A stretch of DNA of 64,000 nt from Strigamia acuminata (GCA_949358305.1 OX442320.1:3488259-3552258), one strand, 5' to 3'; counted from the stretch's first letter, positions 40,986-55,400 are shown. Numbers and translations: made by a program. Notes: generated from the letters alone by a model not told the origin.

Positions 40986-42384
40986 ACTTGATTTTTCAAA
41001 CGAGAATGCGAAGATCGGTTCTTAATATAAGCAAACGTCACGGCTAACTCAGCCCAGAGATGATTTGGTAGCTTGGTTTCGTTAAGAATCGCTCTGACAT
41101 TGTCGGCCATCGTTCTGTTAGCCGCTCCGCCGTTCCATTCATAGCGGGCAAGTTTGGGTTCGTTCGCTGACCCTCGATGCCCTTTTCTCGAAGATAGTTG
41201 AACTCGTTGGACATGAACTCCCCGCCGCGGTCAGAACGGATGGCTTTGATCTTTGTATTCGCGATACATTCGACTCGATTTGCAAAGTCTTTGAAAACGC
41301 CGAAAACTTGGGATTTTTGAGCGATTGGTGTAATCCATGTGTATCGCGTCGCGTCGTCAATAATCGTAAACACAAAACGTGCACCTCCACTCGAAGTAGT
41401 ATCAGCCGGCCCCCAAATGTCCATATGTAAGAGATCTAGAGGTTCGGTGGTGACCGGGTTCGGATCGGGTTTGTGTGAGATACGAATTGACTTTGCAAGT
41501 CTACAGTCATTACACGCCAACTCTTGGCGCACTTCCGATGGTTCGAGGCCGTACACTTGTTGATTCTCTGCCAAAAGTCTCATAGCGTTCGTATGAAGAT
41601 GTCCGAGACGGCTATGCCAGAGTTCGGTCGCGTCTTTGGTCCATGCAGGCGCAGTTAAAGTCTTCTTTTGAGGGGAAGTGGGATTATTGGCAGCAGATGA
41701 CGCAGGGATTGACTTGAGTGCGTCTATATAGAAAGGCACGGGAGGTGGAAGTTTGGTTGGCGTGACACTAGGAATAATACTAGGAATACGCAGTGGATTG
41801 GTAGGAATTGGCAAAGGGACCTGGTTTGCGACATTCAGGGTTGGAACCTCAATACGGAAGTCTGTGATCTGCCGTTGTTTCGATGTCGATTTCTTCTGCA
41901 GTTTCGGATAATTCACGAAATCAACCTCTGAGGTCACTAAAGTCTGTGCAGAAGTCTGCTGTGGCAGTTGAGAAATTGGTGAAACAGTTATCGCAAAATT
42001 CGGGTTCGCACACAATCCATCCAGATAATACAATCCACCTTTCTCCTTGGCGCGTAAAACCAAACTACGAATGTCTGTCTGGTATACGTTGATTTCGCCA
42101 TTGAATATGTGGATGTGGTGTCTCGTCTTATCTATTTTCGAAACCGAAACCAGATTTGCCTCAAAATTGGGCGCAAAAAGTACGTTATGGAGATTCACGA
42201 TCGAGTCGCAGCCGTCGATAGAAGCATAAAGTCGGACGGTACCGCGGCCGGTGACTTTCGATTTGCCCTGTCCGAGTACAATGTCGAACGGCACTATCAG
42301 TGTGAAGTCGGTGAATGAAGACTGCACGTGTGAAACGTGATCGGTAGCCCCGCAGTCAAGAATCCACTCATTTGACTGCATGAA
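40986..42384 (-). pseudogene. Copia-3 protease and integrase fragment
   Basis: It begins with MQSNEWILDCGATDHVSH (protease, Asp-Cys-Gly as in Copia-1). Integrase HHCC (WHSRLGHLH...CNDCRLAK) and DDE positions HMDIWGP, RSDRGGEF and NGTAER follow. A 1-bp deletion near 41110-41125 shifts the frame, and MADNVRAILNETKLP continues in the next frame. The fragment ends at SRLKNQ, cut by solo LTR 2. Confidence 0.88.
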
Positions 42385-42389
42385 GTGTG

Positions 42390-42857
42390 TGTTGGTCTAT
42401 TGATCTTAAATAAGGTGAGTCTGAACAGTTTTCAAAGTTGTGCACCACAAGCACAAATTGTGCCGCCATCTTTAATGTCTTGGAAAACTACAAGAGTAAG
42501 ATTACATGTTTAGAGGCTATCTTAGACTCTAAAAATAAGAAGAAGAACAAATCAATGTTATGTTTAATTTGATTTGTCTTTTACAAAGTTAAATCGAAAG
42601 TAACTTAAAATAGAACAAATTCTTAACACAAAATGCTCATCTGAGCAAACGAGAATTAGACAAATCATTATATGAAAATGAATCTGCTGTGGTAACGTAA
42701 CACGCATTTAATAAAAACAATAACAGCTGATTCGCAATTCCAGGGCATAATACAATGACAAACTAATCGCGTAACAATCGCGCTAATCCAGAAACGCACG
42801 AAGAAATCTCTGCTTTATAAACCGAAACTGTGACAACATTTGTCCCTAAACTCTACA
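42390..42857 (-). repeat. Solo LTR 3 (468 bp), Copia-2-like family
   Basis: Termini TGTTGGTC...CTCTACA (plus reading) with a perfect duplication GTGTG (42385-42389 and 42858-42862). It shares gccatctttaat, gaacaaatca and tgatttgtcttttac blocks in order with the Copia-2 LTR. Removal rejoins the Copia-3 protease region in frame. Confidence 0.88.
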
Positions 42858-43044
42858 GTGTGCAGTCGGTTGTTGGGTGATTTGCGGAGCGTTTACGAAA
42901 AAGTTTGATTCTCGGCGGGGTCGCGAACTGACTCGTGTTGGATTCTCCTGTTTCTGGGCGTTCTTGTTTCGTCGACGGCTTTTCCTCCTTGATGAGCGCT
43001 GTACAGAAGCCGCAAGACGATTACCGGGCTCGCGTTTCGGATAA
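42858..43044 (-). pseudogene. Copia-3 gag-protease linker fragment
   Basis: It encodes YPKREPGNRLAASVQRS and further Arg/Lys-rich residues to QQPTAH, matching YPKRDDRNQPPAASFQRS...ERPVAH of Copia-1. It lies between two solo LTR insertions and joins the halves of the Copia-3 protein. Confidence 0.82.
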
Positions 43045-43049
43045 GGGCA

Positions 43050-43586
43050 TGTAGCAGAGGAGTGCGCAAATATCGGCGAAATATCGCCGGGAAGCGTGAA
43101 AACGAAGGGAAACGAGTCGTACTGCACGTACGAACGAGTGTGATACGACGTGCGCCAAATTCGGTAATTGCGCGCAGCTTACGGCTGCTTATATGCGCTG
43201 ACAATTGCACCAAATGTGCACAAGAACAATACCAATGTTTAAAATAATAAAATGAATTTAATATGACACTAATACGTTACATTTTGGAGTGAAAACAGCT
43301 AAGTCGCACTTGTCTACGTGCGGCGCCATGTTGGATTGGGAAGAATACAGTAATGGCACCCTGGTGCCGGAAAATAGCATTACATGTTAACAAAAGAACA
43401 AATCATGTTGTTGAAAACATATATCGTACGGTATCTCGTACGTTACATTGCAGAATGTATATAAACACTTGATGATATAAGAAATATTATGAAATACGGA
43501 TCATAACTTAAATGTAATAAGATAAATAGAATAAACAAATGATGTAAACATTTAACATCGATTAAGTATCGGTCTTTAGACCTACA
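43050..43586 (-). repeat. Solo LTR 4 (537 bp), Copia-1-like family
   Basis: Termini TGTAGCAGAGG...GACCTACA with a perfect duplication GGGCA (43045-43049 and 43587-43591). It interrupts the gag zinc knuckle directly after its last Cys codon. It is related to the Copia-1 LTR (gtagcagagg start, gccatgttggat and gcaccctggtgcc blocks). Confidence 0.88.
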
Positions 43587-43591
43587 GGGCA

Positions 43592-44329
43592 CTTGTTTGC
43601 GTAGTGGCCCATTTCATCACAGTTATAACACTTAACCGTGGCCAAATCGCGCGGAGGACGACGACATTTTTGACGAGGTCGTGACTGTCCAGAAGAGGAA
43701 GTATGAGCCGAGGTCGACGATGTGTTATGGCCGGCAATCGATTTCAATCTCATGTATTCGGATAGGAGTTGTTGAGAGACTTTCGATGGTATAAAATCGG
43801 GATCCGGCCAATGGTAGATGGCAAATGTCACTTGTGCATATTCGGGAGGTAAAAGGTGCAGATATTGGTAGGCGTGATGCGTGTCAGAAACCTCCTCTTT
43901 GACATCCTTAAGCAGCTGGACGTGGTGATCTACACAGTCGATGAAGTCGGCCATTTCTTCGTTCGGTTGTAATCGAAGTCCGAGAAATTCCCAATGAAAC
44001 GCTGCTTTGCGCGCACGGGAGCTGGGAGCGTAGATCAAAGCGAGCTTATCCCACGATTCCTTCGGGGTCTTACACGCATCAAGGACGGATTTCTTTGATT
44101 CGGAGACAAAACAATAGATAATGCTGAGAGCTTTGTCCTTTTTGCGTTGATAACGTTCCTTGTCTTTCTCCGATGCAGTTTTTAAGAAATTAACCTCCTT
44201 TTCCTCCGTTACGTGGTGCCATAAGTCCTCCGCCTTGAGGAGCATGCACATGCTCCTTTGCCACGACTCGTAGTTTCCTACGCCCAAGACGGGGGCTTTG
44301 CCGCTTGTGGGATCTGAAAGTTTCTGCAT
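43592..44329 (-). pseudogene. gag: Copia-3 gag fragment
   Basis: About 246 codons from MQKLSDPTSGKAPVLG, with UBN2-type gag matching Copia-1 throughout (for example NYESWQRSMCMLLK and HHAYQYLHLLPPEYAQ). It reaches the knuckle CYNCDEMGHYANKCP and is then cut by solo LTR 4. The gag part itself has no stop. Confidence 0.9.
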
Positions 44330-44538
44330 TCCGACGAGTAAGATTGGGCAAACTCACGTGAAGACAAAGGCTGAGAAAATGGTACACGGCGCACTGTGAT
44401 CGTAGCACTGGTCAGGCAGAAGCACTTCACAACACAAACACTGTGCACTTTTCCCGCGGTGTTCAATGCGAAAAACCGAGATGGGGCGATTCCTTCTGAA
44501 GGAATCAAACAACCCCCGATAGCCAGTCTGAGAGGGTC
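44330..44538 (-). other. Copia-3 leader, gag-proximal part
   Basis: Non-coding, with recognisable similarity to the Copia-1 leader next to gag (cacaaacact and aaaccgaga blocks). It ends at the CGTTC duplication of solo LTR 5. Confidence 0.65.
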
Positions 44539-44543
44539 CGTTC

Positions 44544-45022
44544 TATAGGTCATAAAATCGTGGTGAGTGTGCATTAAAGGAGCTGGAAACTTGATTTCAA
44601 CATGTCACCAAACTAACACAGTGGTGGCTGACATCTTTAATGCTTGAAATCATAAAGAACAGTGTCACAGCTTGAGATTTGTTCTTCTCAAGTGTGTAAT
44701 ACATAAAACATGAGAACAAATCAATGGATTAGCATCATTGATTTGTCCTTTACATAAATAAAGGTAAAACCTTGTATTATCTAGTGATAATACACCAAAA
44801 CAGACTAAACAATAAGCTCTTTCGAGCCGACGACACAACAATTGATCACCGCGTTACATGAGCCGCTTGAGATGTAGAAACACGCGAGATAAAAACCAGA
44901 ATCAAGCGACTCTCGACCTCGAGACTAAATACGGTAAAACACTTGATGTATCGCAGTCGCATTTAACCGGAAAAACGCGACTTTAGCTGACTGACACCAT
45001 ATGCCTGCTCCAAATACCAACA
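44544..45022 (-). repeat. Solo LTR 5 (479 bp), Copia-2-like family
   Basis: Bounded by a perfect duplication CGTTC (44539-44543 and 45023-45027). The right terminus is TACCAACA; the left now reads TATAGG, so the canonical TG seems mutated. It shares the gaacaaatcaatgg and tgatttgtcctttacat blocks with the Copia-2 LTR. Confidence 0.85.
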
Positions 45023-45062
45023 CGTTCGACTGCCTGGAGCCGCGGGAAACCACACTTGTACC

Positions 45063-45546
45063 TGTAGCAGAGGAGGAGGCGCAAAGCGGTCAGTTAGGCC
45101 GCGTGGAAGCGTGAAACACGCACGAAAATCAAAGTGCGTGGCCGTAATGGCGAGCGCACGCGAATACCGCTAATGGCGGGCCAACGACGAGCTGCCACAC
45201 GTGGAAAACGTGCTTATATGCAGCAAAAGACAGCTGAACAATGTAAAAATAAATAATGTTTACTCTAAATAAAACAACTTACAAATTAGGACCATTTTGG
45301 TGAAGGAAAACATGGTTATGCTTGCACAGCCTGCAAGCAGCCATCTTGGAATAAGGAAAAATATACAATGACACCATCTGGTGTTAGGAATTATCAACTT
45401 AATACATGTGAGCTGTGGGCAGCATTATACCCAATGATAAGTAATTATATAAAGACAAAATAAATACAAAAAGCTGCTTAGTGCAGACAAACACTAGGAA
45501 ATATCCGTAATGAGTACGGAGGACTATTTGGCATTGGAAAACAACA
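45063..45546 (-). repeat. Solo LTR 6 (484 bp), Copia-1-like family
   Basis: Termini TGTAGCAGAGG...AAACAACA with a perfect duplication GTACC (45058-45062 and 45547-45551). Only about 35 bp of old leader separates it from solo LTR 5. Confidence 0.88.
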
Positions 45547-45551
45547 GTACC

Positions 45552-45669
45552 GCGACAAGCACTATCGGGGAATACAACGGCGCTTGCCCAGACTTGGACG
45601 AAGGGCGCTGAGGATTCTAAGTGTCCTGACCAAAATCCCCACTTAAAACTAACAATAATAATTCGAAAA
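45552..45669 (-). other. Copia-3 leader, LTR-proximal part
   Basis: The stretch cgcttgcccagacttggacg to ccacttaaaactaac matches the Copia-1 leader near 31783-31855. No primer-binding site is seen. The leader joins LTR-like DNA directly near 45670, implying a deletion. Confidence 0.65.
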
Positions 45670-46232
45670 GAATGGGCGCAGGTCGCCAAACAACAAGCGA
45701 AAATGGGCGAAAATATGCCGTAATGGCGGCGCACGTTGCGTACGCACGTTGCGGCAACGAAATACGCGTTTCAAAAGCAATAAACGGCGTGCCTAGTGCA
45801 CTTATATGCCGTGGCTAACAATAATACAATGTTTAGCAAAAATATAAAATGATTTAATCGAAAATAAAGTGATAATCTTATATATTGGATCCATGGAGCT
45901 CACTAAGCAGGTGGCTGCCATCTTGGATTCTCGGAAAGTACAAACACGACACCTAGTGTCGGAATATAACAATACATTTGAGAAAAATCGAAATAAAGTA
46001 AACATGATACAAGAAGAATGATGCCACATGCTAGAAAGTATAACAAGAGCATTAAATAATCGAAAATGCGACAAATAACTCAAAAATAAGTAAATACAAC
46101 AATTGGCTAATAAAACTAATGATTAAAGGTAAGATTATTCAAAAACTATTGAAATGCACTTGGTAATTGAAAAAGTAATGAAATATATCGAATCTATTTG
46201 CATTGACATACTAAGTGGTCTGTAAACCAACA
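45670..46232 (-). repeat. Truncated 5' LTR of Copia-3 (approximate boundaries)
   Basis: The outer end (tgtaaaccaaca, 46221-46232) resembles the Copia-1 LTR end. The gccatcttggat and gacacctagtgtcgg blocks are in the right order. The inner end (gtagcagagg) is missing. The inner boundary is estimated. Confidence 0.65.
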
Positions 46233-46478
46233 TAAACAGCGTCGACTAAGTGAGCGTCTACTAAATAACCCTTATTCTATGCAGATTTATGATCTGGTCG
46301 GAAAAATGTTAACAATGTGTTACACATATTTTATAAATGTTTTACAATTTTTTACACACATCTATTAAATAATTTACATAAAAGAGCATTTAATTTGAAA
46401 ATTCCTGTTGTAATGTCTTTGCAAGGCAAAAATGCAAATATACATTTAGACATTTTTTAATTTTGTATTAATGAATAG
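46233..46478 (+). other. AT-rich DNA before the repeat exon, possible intron end
   Basis: About 245 bp with no ORF. The last bases (ttaattttgtattaatgaatag, ending at 46478) could be a branch region plus AG splice acceptor. An in-frame TGA at 46472-46474 means the following open frame cannot extend further left without splicing. Confidence 0.4.
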
Positions 46479-49400
46479 ATTGTGAATTTCTTGTCCACTT
46501 CACGTCAGCAACTACATCTACTGAAACACCGTCCACTACTCCAACTGAAACACCGTCCACTACTCCAACTGAAACATCGTCCACTACTCCAACTGAAACT
46601 CCATCAACTACACCTACTGAAACTCCTTCCACTACACCCACTGAAACTCCTTCCACTACACTCACTGAAAGTCCATCAACTACACCTACTGAAACTCCTT
46701 CCACTACACCCACTGAAACTCCTTCAACAACTCCTACTGAAACTCCATCAACAACTCCTACTGAAACTCCATCAACTACACCAACTGAAACACCTTCCAT
46801 TACTCCAACTGAAACTCCATCAACTACACCTACTGAAACTCCATCAACTACACCTACTGAAACTCCTTCCACTACACCCACTGAAACACCTTCAACAACT
46901 TCTACAGAAACTCCATCAACTACACCAACTGAAACTCCATCAACTACACCAACTGAAACTCCATCAACTACACCTACTGAACCTCCATCAACTACACCTA
47001 CTGAAACTCCATCAACTACACCTACTGAAACTCCATCAACTACACCAACTGAAACTCCATCAACTACACCTACTGAAACTCCATCAACTACACCAACTGA
47101 AACTCCATCAACTACACCTACTGAAACTCCATCAACTTCACCTACTGAAACTCCATCAACTACACCTACAGAAACACCTTCCACTACACCCACTGAAACT
47201 CCTTCAACAACTCCTACTGAAACTCCATCAACAACTCCTACTGAAACTCCATCAACTACACCAACTGAAACACCTTCCATTACTCCAACTGAAACTCCAT
47301 CAACTACACCTACTGAAACTCCATCAACTACACCTACTGAAACTCCTTCCACTACACCCACTGAAACACCTTCAACAACTTCTACAGAAACTCCATCAAC
47401 TACACCAACTGAAACTCCATCAACTACACCAACTGAAACTCCATCAACTACACCTACTGAACCTCCATCAACTACACCTACTGAAACTCCATCAACTACA
47501 CCTACTGAAACTCCATCAACTACACCAACTGAAACTCCATCAACTACACCTACTGAAACTCCATCAACTACACCAACTGAAACTCCATCAACTACACCAA
47601 CTGAAACTCCATCAACTACACCTACTGAACCTCCATCAACTACACCTACTGAAACTCCATCAACTACACCTACTGAAACTCCATCAACTACACCAACTGA
47701 AACTCCATCAACTACACCTACTGAAACTCCATCAACTACACCAACTGAAACTCCATCAACTACACCTACTGAAACTCCATCAACTTCACCTACTGAAACT
47801 CCATCAACTACACCTACAGAAACACCTTCCACTACACCCACTGAAACTCCTTCAACAACTCCTACTGAAACTCCATCAACAACTCCTACTGAAACTCCAT
47901 CAACTACACCAACTGAAACTCCATCAACTTCACCTACTGAAACTCCATCAACTACACCTACAGAAACACCTTCCACTACACCCACTGAAACTCCTTCAAC
48001 AACTCCTACTGAAACTCCATCAACAACTCCTACTGAAACTCCATCAACTACACCAACTGAAACTCCATCAACTACACCTACTGAAACTCCATCAACTACA
48101 CCTACTAAAACTCCTTCCACTACACCCACTGAAACACCTTCAACAACTCCTACAGAAACTCCATCAACTACACCAACTGAAACTCCTTCCACTACACCAA
48201 CTGAAACTCCATCAACTACACCTAATGAAACTCCATCAACTACACCAACTAAAACACCTTCCACTACTCCTACAGAAACTCCATCAACTACACCCACTGA
48301 AACTCCTTCAACAACTCCTACAGAAACTCCATCAACTACACCTACTGAAACTCCTTCAACAACTCCTACTGAAACTCCATCAACTACACCAACTGAAACA
48401 CCTTCCACTACTCCAACTGAAACTCCATCAACTACACCTACTGAAACTCCTTCCACTACTCCTACAGAAACTCCATCAACTACACCTACTGAAACTCCAT
48501 CAACTACACCTACTGAAACTCCATCAACTACACCTACTGAAACTCCTTCCACTACACTCACTGAAACTCCATCAACTACACCTACTGAAACTCCATCAAC
48601 TACACCTACTGAAACTCCTTCCACTACACCCACTGAAACTCCATCAACTACACCTACTGAAACTCCATCAACTACACCTACGGAAACTCCTTCAACAACT
48701 CCTACAGAAACTCCATCAACTACACCTACTGAAACTCCTTCCACTACTCCAACTGAAACACCTTCAACAACTTCTACAGAAACTCCATCAACTACACCTA
48801 CTGAAACTCCATCAACTACACCTACTGAAACTCCTTCAACAACTCCTACTGAAACCTCTTCCACTACACCAACTGAAACACCTTCAACTACACCTACTGA
48901 AACTCCTTCCACTACACCAACTGAAACACCTTCCACTACTCCAACGGAAACTCCATCAACTACACCTACTGAAACTCCATCAACTACACCTACTGAAACT
49001 CCATCAACTACACCAACTGAAACTCCATCAACTACACCTACTGAAACTCCTTCCACTACTCCTACAGAAACTCCATCAACTACACCAACTGAAACACCTT
49101 CCACTACTCCAACTGAAACTCCATCAACTACACCTACTGAAACTCCTTCCACTACTCCTACAGAAACTCCATCAACTACACCTACTGAAACTCCTTCAAC
49201 AACTCCTACTGAAACTCCATCAACTACACCTACTGAAACTCCTTCCACTACTCCTACAGAAACTCCATCAACTACACCTACTGAAACTCCATCAACTACA
49301 CCTACTGAAACTCCATCAACTACACCTACTGAAACTCCTTCCACTACTCCTACAGAAACTCCATCAACTACACCTACTGAAACTCCATCAACTACACCTA

Positions 49401-52400
49401 CTGAAACTCCATCAACTACACCTACTGAAACTCCTTCCACTACACTCACTGAAACTCCATCAACTACACCTACTGAAACTCCATCAACTACACCTACTGA
49501 AACTCCTTCCACTACACCCACTGAAACTCCATCAACTACACCTACTGAAACTCCTTCAACAACTCCTACTGAAACTCCATCAACTACACCTACTGAAACT
49601 CCATCAACTACACCTACGGAAACTCCTTCAACAACTCCTACAGAAACTCCATCAACTACACCTACTGAAACTCCTTCCACTACTCCAACTGAAACACCTT
49701 CAACAACTTCTACAGAAACTCCATCAACTACACCTACTGAAACTCCATCAACTACACCTACTGAAACTCCTTCAACAACTCCTACTGAAACCTCTTCCAC
49801 TACACCAACTGAAACACCTTCAACTACACCTACTGAAACTCCTTCCACTACACCAACTGAAACACCTTCCACTACTCCAACGGAAACTCCATCAACTACA
49901 CCTACTGAAACTCCATCAACTACACCTACTGAAACTCCATCAACTACACCAACTGAAACTCCATCAACTACACCTACTGAAACTCCTTCCACTACTCCTA
50001 CAGAAACTCCATCAACTACACCAACTGAAACACCTTCAACAACTCCTACAGAAACTCCATCAACTACACCTACTGAAACTCCATCAACTACACCTACTGA
50101 AACTCTTTCAACTACACCTACTGAAACTCCTTCAACAACTCCTACTGAAACTCCATCAACTACACCTACTGAAACTCCATCAACTACACCTACTGAAACT
50201 CCTTCAACAACTCCTACTGAACCCCCTTCCACTACTCCAACTGAAACACCTTCAACAACTCCTACAGAAACTCCATCAACTACACCTACTGAAACTCCAT
50301 CAACTACACCTACTGAAACTCCATCAACTACACCTACTGAAACTCCATCAACTACACCTACTGAAACTCCATCAACTACACCTACTGAAACTCCTTCCTC
50401 TACTCCAACTGAAACACCTTCAACAACTCTTACAGAAACTCCATCAACTACACCTACTGAAACTCCTTCCACTACTCCTACAGAAACTCCATCAACTACA
50501 CCAACTGAAACACCTTCCACTACTCCAACTGAAACTCCATCAACTACACCTACTGAAACTCCTTCCACTACTCCTACAGAAACTCCATCAACTACACCTA
50601 CTGAAACTCCTTCAACAACTCCTACTGAAACTCCATCAACTACACCTACTGAAACTCCATCAACTACACCTACGGAAACTCCTTCAACAACTCCTACAGA
50701 AACTCCATCAACTACACCTACTGAAACTCCATCAACTACACCTACTGAAACTCCTTCAACAACTCCTACTGAACCCCCTTCCACTACTCCAACTGAAACA
50801 CCTTCAACAACTCCTACAGAAACTCCATCAACTACACCTACTGAAACTCCATCAACTACACCTACTGAAACTCCATCAACTACACCTACTGAAACTCCAT
50901 CAACTACACCTACTGAAACTCCTTCCTCTACTCCAACTGAAACACCTTCAACAACTCTTACAGAAACTCCATCAACTACACCTACTGAAACTCCTTCCAC
51001 TACTCCTACAGAAACTCCATCAACTACACCAACTGAAACACCTTCCACTACTCCAACTGAAACTCCATCAACTACACCTACTGAAACTCCTTCCACTACT
51101 CCTACAGAAACTCCATCAACTACACCTACTGAAACTCCTTCAACAACTCCTACTGAAACTCCATCAACTACACCTACTGAAACTCCATCAACTACACCTA
51201 CGGAAACTCCTTCAACAACTCCTACAGAAACTCCATCAACTACACCTACTGAAACTCCATCAACTACACCTACTGAAACTCCTTCAACAACTCCTACTGA
51301 ACCCCCTTCCACTACTCCAACTGAAACACCTTCAACAACTCCTACAGAAACTCCATCAACTACACCTACTGAAACTCCATCAACTACACCTACTGAAACT
51401 CCATCAACTACACCTACTGAAACTCCTTCCACTACTCCAACTGAAACACCTTCAACAACTCCTACAGAAACTCCATCAACTACACCAACTGAAACTCCAT
51501 CAACTACACCTACTGAAACTCCTTCCACTACTCCTACAGAAACTCCATCAACTACACCAACTGAAACACCTTCAACAACTCCTACAGAAACTCCATCAAC
51601 TACACCTACAGAAACTCCATCAACTACACCTACTGAAACTCTTTCAACTACACCTACTGAAACTCCTTCAACAACTCCTACTGAAACTCCATCAACTACA
51701 CCTACTGAAACTCCATCAACTACACCTACAGAAACTCCTTCAACAACTCCTACAGAAACTCCATCAACTACACCTACTGAAACTCCATCAACTACACCTA
51801 CTGAAACTCCTTCAACTACACCTACTGAAACTCCATCAACTACACCTACTGAAACTCCTTCCACTACTCCAACTAAAACACCTTCAACAACTCTTACAGA
51901 AACTCCATCAACTACACCTACTGAAACTCCTTCCACTACTCCTACAGAAACTCCATCAACTACACCAACTGAAACACCTTCCACTACTCCAACTGAAACT
52001 CCATCAACTACACCTACTGAAACTCCTTCCACTACTCCTACAGAAACTCCATCAACTACACCTACTGAAACTCCTTCAACAACTCCTACTGAAACTCCAT
52101 CAACTACACCTACTGAAACTCCATCAACTACACCTACGGAAACTCCTTCAACAACTCCTACAGAAACTCCATCAACTACACCTACTGAAACTCCATCAAC
52201 TACACCTACTGAAACTCCATCAACTACACCTACTGAAACTCTTTCAACTACACCTACTGAAACTCCTTCAACAACTCCTACTGAAACTCCATCAACTACA
52301 CCTACTGAAACTCCATCAACTACACCTACGGAAACTCCTTCAACAACTCCTACAGAAACTCCATCAACTACACCTACTGAAACTCCATCAACTACACCTA

Positions 52401-55400
52401 CTGAAACTCCTTCAACAACTCCTACTGAACCCCCTTCCACTACTCCAACTGAAACACCTTCAACAACTCCTACAGAAACTCCATCAACTACACCTACTGA
52501 AACTCCATCAACTACACCTACTGAAACTCCATCAACTACACCTACTGAAACTCCATCAACTACACCTACTGAAACTCCATCAACTACACCTACTGAAACT
52601 CCTTCCTCTACTCCAACTGAAACACCTTCAACAACTCTTACAGAAACTCCATCAACTACACCTACTGAAACTCCTTCCACTACTCCTACAGAAACTCCAT
52701 CAACTACACCAACTGAAACACCTTCCACTACTCCAACTGAAACTCCATCAACTACACCTACTGAAACTCCTTCCACTACTCCTACAGAAACTCCATCAAC
52801 TACACCTACTGAAACTCCTTCAACAACTCCTACTGAAACTCCATCAACTACACCTACAGAAACTCCATCAACTACACCCACTGAAACTCCTTCAACAACT
52901 CCTACAGAAACTCCATCAACTACACCTACTGAAACTCCATCAACTACACCTACTGAAACTCCTTCAACAACTCCTACTGAACCCCCTTCCACTACTCCAA
53001 CTGAAACACCTTCAACAACTCCTACTGAAACTCCTTCCACTACACCTACTGAAACTCCATCAACTACACCTACTGAAACTCCATCAACTACACCTACTGA
53101 AACTCCTTCCACTACTCCAACTGAAACACCTTCAACAACTCCTACAGAAACTCCATCAACTACACCAACTGAAACTCCATCAACTACACCTACTGAAACT
53201 CCTTCCACTACTCCTACAGAAACTCCATCAACTACACCAACTGAAACACCTTCAACAACTCCTACAGAAACTCCATCAACTACACCTACAGAAACTCCAT
53301 CAACTACACCTACTGAAACTCTTTCAACTACACCTACTGAAACTCCTTCAACAACTCCTACTGAAACTCCATCAACTACACCTACTGAAACTCCATCAAC
53401 TACACCTACAGAAACTCCTTCAACAACTCCTACAGAAACTCCATCAACTACACCTACTGAAACTCCATCAACTACACCTACTGAAACTCCTTCAACTACA
53501 CCTACTGAAACTCCATCAACTACACCTACTGAAACTCCTTCCACTACTCCAACTAAAACACCTTCAACAACTCTTACAGAAACTCCATCAACTACACCTA
53601 CTGAAACTCCTTCCACTACTCCTACAGAAACTCCATCAACTACACCAACTGAAACACCTTCCACTACTCCAACTGAAACTCCATCAACTACACCTACTGA
53701 AACTCCTTCCACTACTCCTACAGAAACTCCATCAACTACACCTACTGAAACTCCTTCAACAACTCCTACTGAAACTCCATCAACTACACCTACTGAAACT
53801 CCATCAACTACACCTACTGAAACTCCTTCCTCTACTCCAACTGAAACACCTTCAACAACTCTTACAGAAACTCCATCAACTACACCTACTGAAACTCCTT
53901 CCACTACTCCTACAGAAACTCCATCAACTACACCAACTGAAACACCTTCCACTACTCCAACTGAAACTCCATCAACTACACCTACTGAAACTCCTTCCAC
54001 TACTCCTACAGAAACTCCATCAACTACACCTACTGAAACTCCTTCAACAACTCCTACTGAAACTCCATCAACTACACCTACAGAAACTCCATCAACTACA
54101 CCCACTGAAACTCCTTCAACAACTCCTACAGAAACTCCATCAACTACACCTACTGAAACTCCATCAACTACACCTACTGAAACTCCTTCAACAACTCCTA
54201 CTGAACCCCCTTCCACTACTCCAACTGAAACACCTTCAACAACTCCTACTGAAACTCCTTCCACTACACCTACTGAAACTCCATCAACTACACCTACTGA
54301 AACTCCATCAACTACACCTACTGAAACTCCTTCCACTACTCCAACTGAAACACCTTCAACAACTCCTACAGAAACTCCATCAACTACACCAACTGAAACT
54401 CCATCAACTACACCTACTGAAACTCCTTCCACTACTCCTACAGAAACTCCATCAACTACACCAACTGAAACACCTTCAACAACTCCTACAGAAACTCCAT
54501 CAACTACACCTACAGAAACTCCATCAACTACACCTACTGAAACTCTTTCAACTACACCTACTGAAACTCCTTCAACAACTCCTACTGAAACTCCATCAAC
54601 TACACCTACTGAAACTCCATCAACTACACCTACAGAAACTCCTTCAACAACTCCTACAGAAACTCCATCAACTACACCTACTGAAACTCCATCAACTACA
54701 CCTACTGAAACTCCTTCAACTACACCTACTGAAACTCCATCAACTACACCTACTGAAACTCCTTCCACTACTCCAACTAAAACACCTTCAACAACTCTTA
54801 CAGAAACTCCATCAACTACACCTACTGAAACTCCTTCCACTACTCCTACAGAAACTCCATCAACTACACCAACTGAAACACCTTCCACTACTCCAACTGA
54901 AACTCCATCAACTACACCTACTGAAACTCCTTCCACTACTCCTACAGAAACTCCATCAACTACACCTACTGAAACTCCTTCAACAACTCCTACTGAAACT
55001 CCATCAACTACACCTACTGAAACTCCATCAACTACACCTACGGAAACTCCTTCAACAACTCCTACAGAAACTCCATCAACTACACCTACTGAAACTTCAT
55101 CAACTACACCTACTGAAACTCCTTCAACAACTCCTACTGAACCCCCTTCCACTACTCCAACTGAAACACCTTCAACAACTCCTACAGAAACTTCATCAAC
55201 TACACCTACTGAAACTCCATCAACTACACCTACTGAAACTCCATCAACTACACCTACTGAAACTCCATCAACTACACCTACTGAAACTCCTTCCACTACT
55301 CCAACTGAAACACCTTCAACAACTCCTACAGAAACTCCATCAACTACACCTACTGAAACTCCTTCCACTACACGAACTGAAACTCCTTCAACTACACCTA

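Larger units (their letters stand above)
38324..46232 (-). mobile_element. Copia-3: old, 3'-truncated Ty1/Copia element riddled with later insertions
   Basis: From right to left it shows LTR-like sequence, leader, gag, protease, integrase and the integrase-RT linker, all related to Copia-1. It stops at 38324, just before RT. Six solo LTRs and a foldback element interrupt it. Removing each insertion with one copy of its target duplication restores collinearity with Copia-1. The coding parts also carry at least two frameshifts. Confidence 0.9.
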
